Assembly (NCBI GenBank): GCA_016936655.1
Contig: JAFGXL010000015.1
Coordinates: 62,001-126,000, forward strand
Direction of reading: 5' to 3'
DNA length: 64,000 nucleotides
Origin: Nitrospirota bacterium
Lineage (GTDB): Bacteria > Nitrospirota > Thermodesulfovibrionia > Thermodesulfovibrionales > Dissulfurispiraceae
The stretch's first letter is position 1, and each line of letters opens with the position of its first letter. This document shows, piece by piece, positions 27,096 through 36,271 of this stretch. The notes under the pieces were generated by a model. That model searched no databases and was not told the DNA's origin. It was given only the letters and a program-made list of their open reading frames with translations. The position numbers and the translations under genes were made by a program.

Positions 27096-27862
27096 AGATC
27101 TTGCCTCTTGAGAGCCGGCAATCTGATTTCTGCGGATGTGCCTTTGCCTTTGGCTGAACTTATTTTAAGAACCCCGCCATTGGACTTTACAATCTCATTG
27201 GTAACATACAAGCCAAGCCCGGAGCACGGATTCTGTTTCTTATTTAAAAAAGGCTCATCAATATGATCCAGCACGCTCTGATCTACACCCTCCCCCTCAT
27301 CCCTCACCTCGATAACAACATAACCATCCTCTTTATCAAGTCTGGTGGATATGCAAACTGCAGCATCTCTGTTATTAGATGAACTTAGAGCGTTGTGCAC
27401 CAAATTGGCAGATGCCTGGGCTATTCTCTGAGGAGATCCGCTTATATGAGGCAGACTGTCAGCATACTCCACTCTAAAATTGTCTGTTGTCTTCTTGATA
27501 AGATGATCCATTATCGTTACAGCAGACCTGACAGCCAAATTAATATCAAAATAGACAGGCTCAGCAGCTATGTCATGCTTAACCATGGATCTGAGATTAT
27601 CAACTATGTCCCTTATCCTGCGAGATGCGTCAACAATGCCATTGGACAACTTGGGGATATTGTCCTTCATCTCAGAAAAAGGCAGGCCTCCGAGTGTAAA
27701 ATCTCCATTTTCAGCATAATGTTTTTCGAGTATTTGAATGGAGTCCTCCCATGCTGAAGAGATTATCTGAGCATTGAGGAGTATAAAATTAGCGTTATTG
27801 ATGTCATGTATCACACCAGAGGTTATATATCCGATCAAACACATGCGATTAGCATTGATCAA
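27092..27862 (-). CDS. Cytosolic sensor histidine kinase lacking a sensor domain
   Basis: A 256-aa kinase consisting only of the transmitter. HisKA carries His19 in SGVIHDINNANFIL, a subfamily with an insertion (FTLGGLPFSEMKD) between the two helices, and the HATPase follows (NLVHNALSSS, DEGEGVD, SGLGLYVTNEI). The TTG start lies right at the beginning of HisKA. The upstream in-frame codons (CAG, GAG, TCA, TAT, AAA) run into a TGA. Relatives generally carry PAS or membrane sensors, so this gene may have lost its 5' part or may receive its signal from a partner protein. It is coupled to the NtrC-type regulator. Confidence 0.82.
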   Translation of the reverse strand: MINANRMCLIGYITSGVIHDINNANFILLNAQIISSAWEDSIQILEKHYAENGDFTLGGLPFSEMKDNIPKLSNGIVDASRRIRDIVDNLRSMVKHDIAAEPVYFDINLAVRSAVTIMDHLIKKTTDNFRVEYADSLPHISGSPQRIAQASANLVHNALSSSNNRDAAVCISTRLDKEDGYVVIEVRDEGEGVDQSVLDHIDEPFLNKKQNPCSGLGLYVTNEIVKSNGGVLKISSAKGKGTSAEIRLPALKRQDL

Positions 27863-28130
27863 CTGCTCTGAATATTTTCATTTAAGCAGTCTGGCAAGGG
27901 TCTATTTTCTGTGGTTTGTGAAATATCTTTAAAAGACATTAATACCATCCGGACATTTAAATATTTTAATAGGACATATAATTTTTATAACCTGTAATTA
28001 GTTACATGTCAACTATTATAAATATAAGTTTAGTTTAAACAGAAGTTACTATATTTTATCGCATGAATAGCTAAAAACTTTACTGGACAAATTACCTTAG
28101 CCGAATGAAAAAAACAGCTATACGACAATA
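27863..28130. other. Non-coding AT-rich gap
   Basis: No credible gene is present. It contains a small palindrome TGTAATTAGTTACA (about 27994-28007) and two GGACAT motifs in an AT-rich setting. It is presumably the promoter region of the kinase/NtrC pair. I see no sigma-54 site or riboswitch fold here. Confidence 0.4.
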
Positions 28131-28131
28131 T

Positions 28132-28166
28132 AAAGAGGCGGCTCGCATTTGCGAGCCGCTTTATAA
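28132..28166 (-). terminator. Terminator after nfnB
   Basis: The 9-bp core GCGGCTCGC/GCGAGCCGC (28138-28146, 28151-28159) is extended by G-T and A-T pairs, with a 4-base loop and T-rich flanks. The same GC core is found in the terminator at 30546-30585, upstream of nfnA. Confidence 0.8.
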
Positions 28167-28184
28167 AAATCTGTCAGGCTGTTT

Positions 28185-29597
28185 TTATTTTTTTGTAAGC
28201 AGGTATTCCTGTATTGATTGCGCAGCCTTTCTGCCTGCGCCCATAGCGAGTATAACCGTCGCAGAGCCGGTAACTATGTCGCCTCCTGCATAAACTCCCT
28301 CTTTGCTCGTCCTGCCTGTCTCTTCGTCAGCAACTATATAGCCCCACTTGTTTGTGGCAAGACCTTCTGTGCTCTCAGGCACGAGCGGGTTTGGACCTGT
28401 TCCGATAGACATTATGACTATATCAACAGGTATTACAAACTCTGAGCCACTTTTTTCTACTGGCCGTCTCCGTCCTGATTCATCAGGCTCACTCAGATCC
28501 ATCCTTACGCACTCTATGCCAGTCACCCATCCATCTTCACCAAGTATCCGTTTGGGATTTGTAAGCAACTCAAATCTGATGCCCTCTTCTTTTGCGTGGT
28601 GTATTTCTTCTCTTCTTGCAGGCATCTCTTCATCTGACCTGCGGTAAATGATTATAGCCTCTTTTGCTCCGAGCCTCAGAGCTGTTCTCACTGCATCCAT
28701 AGCAACATTACCGCCGCCCACCACAGCTACCCTTGAGCCAACCTTGATTGGAGTGTCGCTGTTTGGAAAGGTGTATGCCTTCATCAGATTAACTCTTGTT
28801 AAAAACTCATTGGCAGAATAGACCCCGTTTAGGTTTTCACCATCTATGCCCATAAACTTCGGCAAACCTGCGCCTGTACCAATAAAGCAGGCATCATACT
28901 CTTCCATCAACTCATCGATAGTTATAAGTTTGCCGATGACTGCGTTTGTTACGATCTCGACTCCCATTTTTTTTAGCACCTCAACTTCCTGAGTTACTAT
29001 GCTTTTTGGAAGCCTGAATTCCGGTATTCCATACATAAGCACTCCGCCAGCTCCATGAAGGGCTTCATAAACTGTCACCTTATGACCTATTTTAGCCAGA
29101 TCATATGCACATGTAAGCCCGGCAGGCCCTGCTCCTACAACTGCAACCTTTTTGCCTGTAGAAGGAGCTACCTGAGGCAGCAGACACTCCATGCCGCACT
29201 CTCTCTCCCAATCAGCAGCAAACCTCTCGAGGCGGCCTATTCCTACAGGCTCATTCTTTTTGCCGACTATGCATCTCTGCTCGCACTGTATCTCCTGCGG
29301 ACATACCCTGCCGCATACAGCAGGAAGCACATTTGCCTCTTTTATAGTATTTATAGCTTTTCTGAAATCCCTTTCAGCTATCGCCTTTATGAATGCAGGA
29401 ATGGGCACATTAACAGGGCAGCCCTCAACACACATCGGTTTTTTACACTGCAGGCAGCGCTCTGCCTCTGCTACAGCCTGCTCCTCATTATATCCAAGTG
29501 TCACTTCATTGAAATTTTTTGCGCGCACCGCTGGATCCTGCTCAGGGATAGGCGTCTTTTTTGTTGTAAGTTTTTTAGCTTTGTTATCTTCTGTCAT
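28185..29597 (-). CDS. nfnB: NADH-dependent ferredoxin:NADP+ oxidoreductase, large subunit (NfnB)
   Basis: A 470-aa flavoprotein of the GltD/NfnB type. An N-terminal domain holds two [4Fe-4S] clusters (CLQCKKPMCVEGCP, CGRVCPQEIQCEQRC). Two nucleotide-binding folds follow for FAD (VAVVGAGPAGLTCAYDLA) and NADPH (VAVVGGGNVAMDAVRTALRL). With NfnA it forms the electron-bifurcating complex that couples NADPH oxidation to reduction of NAD+ and ferredoxin (reversible). It could also be called a glutamate synthase small subunit, but the adjacent NfnA and absence of gltB favour Nfn. Its ATG overlaps the nfnA stop. Next to CO dehydrogenase genes it would supply or consume low-potential ferredoxin. Confidence 0.92.
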   Translation of the reverse strand: MTEDNKAKKLTTKKTPIPEQDPAVRAKNFNEVTLGYNEEQAVAEAERCLQCKKPMCVEGCPVNVPIPAFIKAIAERDFRKAINTIKEANVLPAVCGRVCPQEIQCEQRCIVGKKNEPVGIGRLERFAADWERECGMECLLPQVAPSTGKKVAVVGAGPAGLTCAYDLAKIGHKVTVYEALHGAGGVLMYGIPEFRLPKSIVTQEVEVLKKMGVEIVTNAVIGKLITIDELMEEYDACFIGTGAGLPKFMGIDGENLNGVYSANEFLTRVNLMKAYTFPNSDTPIKVGSRVAVVGGGNVAMDAVRTALRLGAKEAIIIYRRSDEEMPARREEIHHAKEEGIRFELLTNPKRILGEDGWVTGIECVRMDLSEPDESGRRRPVEKSGSEFVIPVDIVIMSIGTGPNPLVPESTEGLATNKWGYIVADEETGRTSKEGVYAGGDIVTGSATVILAMGAGRKAAQSIQEYLLTKK

Positions 29598-30445
29598 TTT
29601 CCCTCTATATTTATATGCTCATGCTTTTTCTTCCACTGCATAAAAGACACCTTCTCTTCATCCTGATATGTCTTCTGTCTGGACATTAGCAGGTTCCAGT
29701 CAACAAGATGGCCGTCAAATTCTGGGCCGTCAGTGCATGCGAACTTTGTATCTTTGCCTATCGGCACCCTGCATCCTCCGCACATGCCTGTGCCGTCAAC
29801 CATTATAGGATTAAGGCTTACTACTGTATGTATGCCGTACGGCCTTGTTGTCTCTGAAACAAACTTCATCATTATAGCCGGACCTACTGTAAGCACAAGG
29901 TCAGCTCCGTTTTCATCTATCTCCTGTTTGAGAGCTGCCGTGACAACGCCCTTTATGCCTTTGCTTCCATCATCTGTAGTGACTATCACCTTGTCGCTCA
30001 CATCAGCCATCTCTTTTTCGTAAACAAGCAGGTCGTGACTGCGTGCGCCCATTATAGTTACAACATTACTGCCTGATGCCTTGAAAGCCCGCGCTATCGG
30101 ATACAATGAGGCAACTCCAAAGCCTCCTCCTACAAGGATTACTCTGCTCACTTTTTCTATATGAGTCGGCTTGCCTAGAGGTCCGCAAAGGTCAAGAATA
30201 TCATCACCCTCTTTCATCATCACAAACTCATTTGTGGTCTTGCCTACAGCCATAACTATTAGGCTGATAGTGCCTTCATAGGGGTTGATATCAGCAAGAG
30301 ATATAGGGATTCTCTCTCCCTGATCATGGAGCCTCACGATAACAAACTGACCGGGCTGCGCCTTTTTTGATATGAGCGGAGCATCAATTTTGAAGTAATA
30401 AACATCCGGGGTTCTGATAAGTCTTTTTTCTAATATTTTTGCCAT
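29594..30445 (-). CDS. nfnA: NADH-dependent ferredoxin:NADP+ oxidoreductase, small subunit (NfnA)
   Basis: A 283-aa FAD/NAD-binding protein of the dihydroorotate-dehydrogenase-K/sulfide dehydrogenase type. The N-terminal beta-barrel binds FAD (GQFVIVRLHDQGERIPISL), the middle binds NAD(H) (ILVGGGFGVASLYPIARAF), and the C-terminus carries a [2Fe-2S] cluster bound by Asp and cysteines (DGTGMCGGCRVPIG, then FACTDGPEFDG). It is the site of NAD(H) reaction and bifurcation in the NfnAB complex. No ribosome site is obvious before the ATG. A perfect 18-bp hairpin separates it from cooS, so it may have its own promoter. Confidence 0.92.
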   Translation of the reverse strand: MAKILEKRLIRTPDVYYFKIDAPLISKKAQPGQFVIVRLHDQGERIPISLADINPYEGTISLIVMAVGKTTNEFVMMKEGDDILDLCGPLGKPTHIEKVSRVILVGGGFGVASLYPIARAFKASGSNVVTIMGARSHDLLVYEKEMADVSDKVIVTTDDGSKGIKGVVTAALKQEIDENGADLVLTVGPAIMMKFVSETTRPYGIHTVVSLNPIMVDGTGMCGGCRVPIGKDTKFACTDGPEFDGHLVDWNLLMSRQKTYQDEEKVSFMQWKKKHEHINIEGK

Positions 30446-30545
30446 AGTTGTATATTTTAAACAATAACTCTGGGCTTATGCAATCATAAGATCATGTACA
30501 ATCAGCATACCGGAAAGGCACAAAAACCTTGCAAAACAAAAGGAA

Positions 30546-30585
30546 AATTAAAGAGCGGCTCGCTTATGCGAGCCGCTCTTTAATT
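30546..30585. terminator. Perfect 18-bp bidirectional terminator between cooS and nfnA
   Basis: The stem 30546-30563 pairs perfectly with 30568-30585 around the loop TTAT. It contains GAGCGGCTCGC/GCGAGCCGCTC and is followed by T residues on the minus strand. It ends the cooS message and shares its core with the hairpin after nfnB. Confidence 0.88.
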
Positions 30586-30603
30586 TTAGTGAAACAAGAT
30601 CTT

Positions 30604-32598
30604 TTAGTAAATTCCTACATGCGGCTTTGCAGCTTTTTCGAGCTCTCTTCTGGCTGCCATGTCCATTAGAACCTTTTCTGTGCTGAATTTGCCGCGCTCA
30701 TACTTCTTGAGGTTAAGAGCTGCTCTAGCCTTGTCTATATACTCAAGCGCTGCACTTATCATCTTGTCCGGATCAGGCTCAAATTCTAGAGTTCCCTTGA
30801 ACCGCTCAAACCAGACCTCTGTCATTATTTTTGTGACTTCCTTGCTTGCGCTTGCCGGAGAAGTACCCCCGAATATTACAGGGAATCCGGATGCTGCGAG
30901 ATAGCATCCTATGGCTATCGCCTTTTCAGACATCCATTCAGGAGCTATGCCAACTGCGGGCATGCCGCCTATTTCGTCTGAAAGTCCACCCTCAGCAGCC
31001 ATAGCGCTGGCTATCGTCAATATACGGGAGTTGTCAACACATGAGCCTAGGTGCAGTATTGGCGGTATTCCTATTGCCTCGCAAACCTCTTTGAGTCCGG
31101 GGCCTGCATTTTCTAGAGCGTTTTCAGGCGTAAGATATCCGGCTGAAGCGCATGCTGCAGAACCGCAGCCTGTTGAGACAACAAGTACATCCTGCTTGAT
31201 GAGCTCTGTCGCTATATACCTGTGAAGAGCTGTTGAGGGAACTCTTGGGTTGTCGCAGCCTGCAAGACCAACAACTCCTCTTATTCTGCCGGCAATTATC
31301 GCGTCATTTAGCGGTCTGAAGGAGGCTCTGTATCTTCCACCCTGCATGTACTCTATATACTCATGCGAAAACCCTGCTATGAGCTGCGCCTTGTCAGTAA
31401 CATGGCTGCCCTCTCTCTTTCTGTTTTTGTAGTTGTCTATAGCCAGCCTTATTATCTTTCTGGCTATATCTTTGGCGTTATGCTCATCATACTCAATATG
31501 CATTGCGCCCTGAATCTTTGCCTTTGGAGATGTGGTTATAACCTGTGTATGGAATTTTTTCGAGAGCTCAGCTATAGCAGGCATTATGCACTGGACATCA
31601 ACTGTCATTGCATCTATGAGACCTGTCATCACTCCGAGCTCCTGGTTAGTAAATCCTCCGGCAGTAGGTATGCCATGCCTCATTAATACTTCATTTGCGG
31701 TACAACACATCCCGCCGATATTGATGCCTTTTGCCCCCTTTGACTTGGCATACTCGACAAGCTCTTTCTCAGAGGATGCCTCAACTATCATCTCAGCAAG
31801 TGTAGGCTCATGTCCATGAACAACAAGATTCACCTCGTCATCCTTGAATATGCCAAAGCTCGCCTCTGCCTTCACAGGCATTGGGGTGCCGAAGAGTATA
31901 TCTGTAATTTCTGTAGATATCATAGAGCCGCCCCACCCGTCAGCTATGGATGTCCTCAATCCATGCAGCAGCAAATGGTCAGGATCATGATCAACCCCTA
32001 TATGAGTTCTGTGCATGCACTCAACAACTTCACGGTCAATAGCCCGCGGCACTATACCCCACTTTTCCCAGCGTTCGCGTGTCTTTTTAGGCGCTCTCTG
32101 TACGAAGCTTACTGTTCCACCGTACTGCCTCCCGAAATCATTGAGCAGCTTTGTTGCAACATCTATAGCAACATCATTTACAGGCCTGCCCTCAAATTCT
32201 ATATTCAGGCTTCCTGCTACCCTGTAAAGCTTTTTCACATCCGTTATCTTCATATCTTTTGCTTCGCCCTTTGCCACAGCCAGCAGAGTAAGAGCCATAT
32301 CTCTCGCATGATCGCTGTGAGCTGCTGCGCCTGCTGCTATCATCCTGAGCAGATTTCTAGCTGCTATCGTGCCGAGCGTAGCTCCGCATACGCCGCGCAG
32401 CTCTTCTTCTGCATTTTTCCCTACAAGCCTGCATGGTCCCATGTGGCAAACCTTGCAGCATGCTCCGGTATCTCCAATTGGGCATGGTTTCATCTTTGTA
32501 GCTCTGTCGAAACATGTATCAAGATTCTGGGTCTCTGCCCACTGAAGGATCTTTACTGCGGATGGGTTTCCGCTTGTCAACTTTTTATCTTTTTCCAT
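30604..32598 (-). CDS. cooS: Anaerobic Ni-Fe carbon monoxide dehydrogenase catalytic subunit
   Basis: Oxidises CO to CO2 or reduces CO2 to CO for acetyl-CoA synthesis. The start is ATG 32598, with GGAGG just upstream, giving 664 aa. The N-terminal cysteines for the B and D clusters are in CPIGDTGACCKVCHMGPCRL. The C-cluster ligands are visible as the HGHEP histidine and cysteines in NIGGMCCTANE, VDVQCIMPA, STGCGSAACA, HLGSCVDNSR and AIGCYLAAS. As the last gene of the acs cluster it is the ACS-associated (AcsA) form. A terminator follows. Confidence 0.96.
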   Translation of the reverse strand: MEKDKKLTSGNPSAVKILQWAETQNLDTCFDRATKMKPCPIGDTGACCKVCHMGPCRLVGKNAEEELRGVCGATLGTIAARNLLRMIAAGAAAHSDHARDMALTLLAVAKGEAKDMKITDVKKLYRVAGSLNIEFEGRPVNDVAIDVATKLLNDFGRQYGGTVSFVQRAPKKTRERWEKWGIVPRAIDREVVECMHRTHIGVDHDPDHLLLHGLRTSIADGWGGSMISTEITDILFGTPMPVKAEASFGIFKDDEVNLVVHGHEPTLAEMIVEASSEKELVEYAKSKGAKGINIGGMCCTANEVLMRHGIPTAGGFTNQELGVMTGLIDAMTVDVQCIMPAIAELSKKFHTQVITTSPKAKIQGAMHIEYDEHNAKDIARKIIRLAIDNYKNRKREGSHVTDKAQLIAGFSHEYIEYMQGGRYRASFRPLNDAIIAGRIRGVVGLAGCDNPRVPSTALHRYIATELIKQDVLVVSTGCGSAACASAGYLTPENALENAGPGLKEVCEAIGIPPILHLGSCVDNSRILTIASAMAAEGGLSDEIGGMPAVGIAPEWMSEKAIAIGCYLAASGFPVIFGGTSPASASKEVTKIMTEVWFERFKGTLEFEPDPDKMISAALEYIDKARAALNLKKYERGKFSTEKVLMDMAARRELEKAAKPHVGIY

Positions 32599-32623
32599 AA
32601 TGCCTCCGTAAGGGGACAATTTT

Positions 32624-34822
32624 TTAGAGCATAGGATCCATGCTTAATGCCGGGTGTTCAACCTGCGTAAGGAATTCGAGCAGCTTTTCTGGATCCTCAC
32701 ATACAGATTCATCAGCTATTTTGTCGAGCAGACCCGGCAGGCCCTGCTCCTGAGCAAGCTTATCAAACTCCTCTTTAACCCTCTCTTTCAGCGTCTTTGG
32801 CATCCATACTATCCTGCCTATTCCTCCGTCGCCATAGAGGAACTTTCTGCTTGTTATAAAATTAACGCCAATTCCCATGAAGCCGGGGGTCTGTGCTCCT
32901 CCACCTACGCTTCCTGCGAGTGTAGAGAACTTCATTCCTGATGGTGTCATTCCGGGGAAGCCCCTGTTCACTATCATCACTCCGTTTGCCTCAGGGATGA
33001 TAGCAACAATACATTCAAAACATCCGCAAGATGTCATGGGGTTGTCCATTATTGTGTAGAGGTTAAGAGTCTCAACAGCTCCGCCTGTAGCGTTTTTCAA
33101 ATACTCATCAGCCCCGGAATACCTTCCGAGCTTTGGATCGAGACATACACCCTTCTTTATAGGCTGATTCCCGCCAGTAGGGTCAATCTCGTAGGCAGCC
33201 TTGCCGTCCAGCCAGTTGTATGCTCCGCATAGACCCAGCCTCTCTGGTGTGATAACGCATACATGGCTGGGAGCGAATGACTGGCAGAGCAGACATGAGT
33301 AGAAGAGATCTACTGCTTCATCAGTAAGACTTCCAAGCCTGCTGTCTCTCTCTTTATATGCTGCACGTGCCGATTCAAGCATCTTTTTAACCTCTTCCTC
33401 ATCAGTAAACAATGTAACCTGCACCTTGTCTACAATTGAGCGGAACCTGTTGTGCGTCATTGCGATATTAACTATTCCGAGATGCTCAAGTGTAAATCCC
33501 TCTTTCTTTGCGTTGTTGCTTATCCTTACCCAGTTGATATCGCGCTGACCCATATGCCATATACCCTGAGCCTCATTTATATTTGAGTGTATCTTCCTCT
33601 CAATAACAGACTCAAAATCCTTCTGCATCTTTCTGCCGGCAACCTCTATGAGTATGCCGAGCGGCATCTGGCCTCCGGCCTCAAAACGCTCCTGCCAGTT
33701 GTCGCCCTTTATAACTACCTTGCCGTCTTCTATATCGTCCATCTCTGTCATCCTGACCCACTCAAAACATGGTGTCCTCTGGCCGCCGAACTCTATAAAA
33801 GTATCTTCCTTTCTTATTCTCTCTCCTTCAAAAGCAGGTCCATATGCAACCGGTATAGGCGGTTTTTCTACTGTTATCTTGAGACCTCGTATTTCGATAG
33901 CCCTTTGAACTATCTTTTCGTGGTCAAGCTCTTTTTCGACCTCTTCATATGTGCAGACTCCTGTTGGATGAATAACAGGCACATCTGTATCACATACAGC
34001 TGGGAAGCCCATGTTGATTGCGCCAGCTCCTGTTGCCCATTTAATGTCATCAAGAGGGCCGAGAGCTATCGCAAAGGCAAATACCCTGTCTTTCTGGTAT
34101 TTGAGATGCTCTTTGAAATCTCCAGCCTTCTTGCCGCCGAAGATGAGTGACGCCCTTATAGCCCAGTCAAGTGCATAGAGCGTGTGTTCAGTATCAGGAC
34201 CTAGCGGTACAATTCTTGTGTCCCAGCCAAGCTCAACATTCTGCCTGAGAAGCTGTTTTGTTACAGAGTCTCCGTTGGACTGACCTGAAAGAAAAGTGAG
34301 TATATTTTTCTCTTGCAGGCCTCTGACCATCTTGACTGCTGTTTCGTCATTAGGAGCAGCGCCAATTATAGCTGCAAAGCCCGGCATTGTGCCGTCAACA
34401 AGCTGCACTCCAAGATTTCTCTGTATTGTGTCAGAAATAAATCCATTGTATACGTATCCTGTATCAGGGTCTTTGCATGGCTCTTGTCCGCTTATATATC
34501 TGAGAGCAAGTATGATCTCTTGAGCAAAAAGGGTTGCCATGCCAGAATCAAGAGCCTCTCCAAGGTAAGGCTTCCAGAGCTTTTCATCAGGTTCAGGATG
34601 CAGAAGCTCTTTCACAAAACCGAGAGCTACTTTCATGTCGCCAACAGTTTTTACAGCAAAACCTGTCATGGCATAGATCATTGGCAAATAGTATGCTGTG
34701 TCAGGAAATTCAAAAACAAAATCCTTGCCTTTTTCAGCGATTGTTTTTTCAAGCATCTCTTCAGCCTGTCTTGCCAGGACATTAGCTCCGCGTATTGCAG
34801 CTGATGCTATAAGTTTTGACAT
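32624..34822 (-). CDS. acsB: CO-methylating acetyl-CoA synthase (CODH/ACS beta subunit)
   Basis: Joins CO, a methyl group from the corrinoid protein and CoA into acetyl-CoA at the nickel A-cluster. At 732 aa it is the full bacterial form, including the N-terminal domain that docks CO dehydrogenase. The A-cluster cysteines are in YSCLLCQSFAPSHVC, ERLGLCGAYNW and TSCGCFECIVAI, the last giving the CGC motif that holds the distal nickel. The ribosome site is GGGAGGAGAG. It lies 25 bases before cooS. Confidence 0.97.
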   Translation of the reverse strand: MSKLIASAAIRGANVLARQAEEMLEKTIAEKGKDFVFEFPDTAYYLPMIYAMTGFAVKTVGDMKVALGFVKELLHPEPDEKLWKPYLGEALDSGMATLFAQEIILALRYISGQEPCKDPDTGYVYNGFISDTIQRNLGVQLVDGTMPGFAAIIGAAPNDETAVKMVRGLQEKNILTFLSGQSNGDSVTKQLLRQNVELGWDTRIVPLGPDTEHTLYALDWAIRASLIFGGKKAGDFKEHLKYQKDRVFAFAIALGPLDDIKWATGAGAINMGFPAVCDTDVPVIHPTGVCTYEEVEKELDHEKIVQRAIEIRGLKITVEKPPIPVAYGPAFEGERIRKEDTFIEFGGQRTPCFEWVRMTEMDDIEDGKVVIKGDNWQERFEAGGQMPLGILIEVAGRKMQKDFESVIERKIHSNINEAQGIWHMGQRDINWVRISNNAKKEGFTLEHLGIVNIAMTHNRFRSIVDKVQVTLFTDEEEVKKMLESARAAYKERDSRLGSLTDEAVDLFYSCLLCQSFAPSHVCVITPERLGLCGAYNWLDGKAAYEIDPTGGNQPIKKGVCLDPKLGRYSGADEYLKNATGGAVETLNLYTIMDNPMTSCGCFECIVAIIPEANGVMIVNRGFPGMTPSGMKFSTLAGSVGGGAQTPGFMGIGVNFITSRKFLYGDGGIGRIVWMPKTLKERVKEEFDKLAQEQGLPGLLDKIADESVCEDPEKLLEFLTQVEHPALSMDPML

Positions 34823-34885
34823 CTCTCCTCCCTTTTTCTCTACCCTTCAAATCTCTTTGCAGGGATATATTTTATAACATCCTTT

Positions 34886-36226
34886 TTAATTCATTGTCTT
34901 CAGAAAAGCAGGAAGAGCATTAGCTTCTCTTGGACCTACAACAACCTTCCATCCAGGGAGCTTCTCCTCTATAGCTCCGCTCAATATAGACACATATCCC
35001 GGTATGATCAGCTCTTTTTTGGAGATCTCCTTCTCTATGCCGCTTTCCTGTATAAACTGAGCTATCTTTGATGCTGTAAATTTACCGGCAGCCCATGCAG
35101 TAAGAACTGACAGGCCTTCGGAATCCATAACAGCCAGTCTTGCCGGCACTTTGCTGTTTTCTACCTCTCCGGATACTATGAAGAATGTGAGTGAGAAGTT
35201 TGTAGTTATCATCAGTGGGGCGTCTGCTCCTGCCTCTCCGATGCTGTATATCTTCTGCTCCACCTGCATAGGAACCTGAGGGTCTGTGTATATGTTCTGC
35301 CTAAGGGTGAACAGAGCCAGGCTCTTCCACTTCTCTATGCTGCTCAGAACTACTATTGACGAATATTTCGCTATGCAGAGCGAAGCCACCAGCGCCTCGA
35401 GCATATGATCATCTCTCTGCGCAAATGATATGACCGGATATCCTACAGACTTTACGCTCTTTTTTATAGCTGCTCGTCTGATGAATGTATTGTCCCTGAG
35501 TATATCTCCGGCTGTGCGCGCTCCTGAATCTATCACCATATCTTCAACGCCCGTAGCCTTTATCTTTTCTGTAAGCTCAGACAGGGCATCCAGATTTGCA
35601 GCATACACTCCAAGTATAACCTTGTGCTTTTTTGCTGTTTCTGCCATCGCCTCTGCATTAGACTCGTTTGCACCGTAAAGCACAGGCCTTGTGCCGGGTA
35701 TCTTTTCCAAAGCCGCTTCAGCAGCAGCAGGATTTGTTGTGGATATTATGAGAGGCATATCAGGGGCTTGTGCTGATATAGATAATACTGTCTGGCTAAA
35801 TTTTGCAGGATCACCTGAGACCTCTTTTATAAAAATAGCATCTATTCTTAGCTTCTGACCTACACGTTCCAGCTCTGAATCACGCAGAGCATCAACAGCA
35901 GCCTTTATGCTCTCTTCGCTGTCAGTATCTTTCACTTCGACTGCTAATGCACATGGATTGACAAACTTCTTTTCATGTCTGAAAAGTACAGTCTCCTCTC
36001 CCATATTTACAACGCTGTTGCCTGCGCCCATAGTGATAGGCCTGAAAGGCGGCGCTGATGCTTCTCCGAGTTTTCTCTTTGCCTCCTCTGAAACATCAGG
36101 GCACGCGTCAAGCGAAGCCTGTCTCTGCGCAAGCTTCATAGCAAAAGCCAGGCATGTGGGATGCCCACACTTTTTACAATTTGTTTTTGGCAGAAGTTTA
36201 AATATCTCAACGCCGCTTAAAGCCAT
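34886..36226 (-). CDS. acsC: Corrinoid iron-sulfur protein large subunit
   Basis: A 446-aa gamma subunit of CoFeSP, which carries the methyl group on cobalt from methyl-THF to acetyl-CoA synthase. The N-terminal [4Fe-4S] domain is NCKKCGHPTCLAFAMKL with a further cysteine in LDACPD. A TIM-barrel middle and a C-terminal corrinoid-binding domain (SVLTAWAAGKFTASKIAQF, VIIPGYVSILSG-like) follow. AGGAGGATAT precedes the ATG. It sits between acsD and acsB in the usual bacterial order. Confidence 0.96.
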   Translation of the reverse strand: MALSGVEIFKLLPKTNCKKCGHPTCLAFAMKLAQRQASLDACPDVSEEAKRKLGEASAPPFRPITMGAGNSVVNMGEETVLFRHEKKFVNPCALAVEVKDTDSEESIKAAVDALRDSELERVGQKLRIDAIFIKEVSGDPAKFSQTVLSISAQAPDMPLIISTTNPAAAEAALEKIPGTRPVLYGANESNAEAMAETAKKHKVILGVYAANLDALSELTEKIKATGVEDMVIDSGARTAGDILRDNTFIRRAAIKKSVKSVGYPVISFAQRDDHMLEALVASLCIAKYSSIVVLSSIEKWKSLALFTLRQNIYTDPQVPMQVEQKIYSIGEAGADAPLMITTNFSLTFFIVSGEVENSKVPARLAVMDSEGLSVLTAWAAGKFTASKIAQFIQESGIEKEISKKELIIPGYVSILSGAIEEKLPGWKVVVGPREANALPAFLKTMN

Positions 36227-36271
36227 ATATCCTCCTCAATAAACATTTCGGATTAAAGTTTTGAATCAATC

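Noticed and set aside
31810-32634. 274-codon plus-strand frame opposite cooS
   Set aside because: It mirrors cooS, whose cluster-binding motifs are intact; the Cys/Tyr-rich product resembles nothing.
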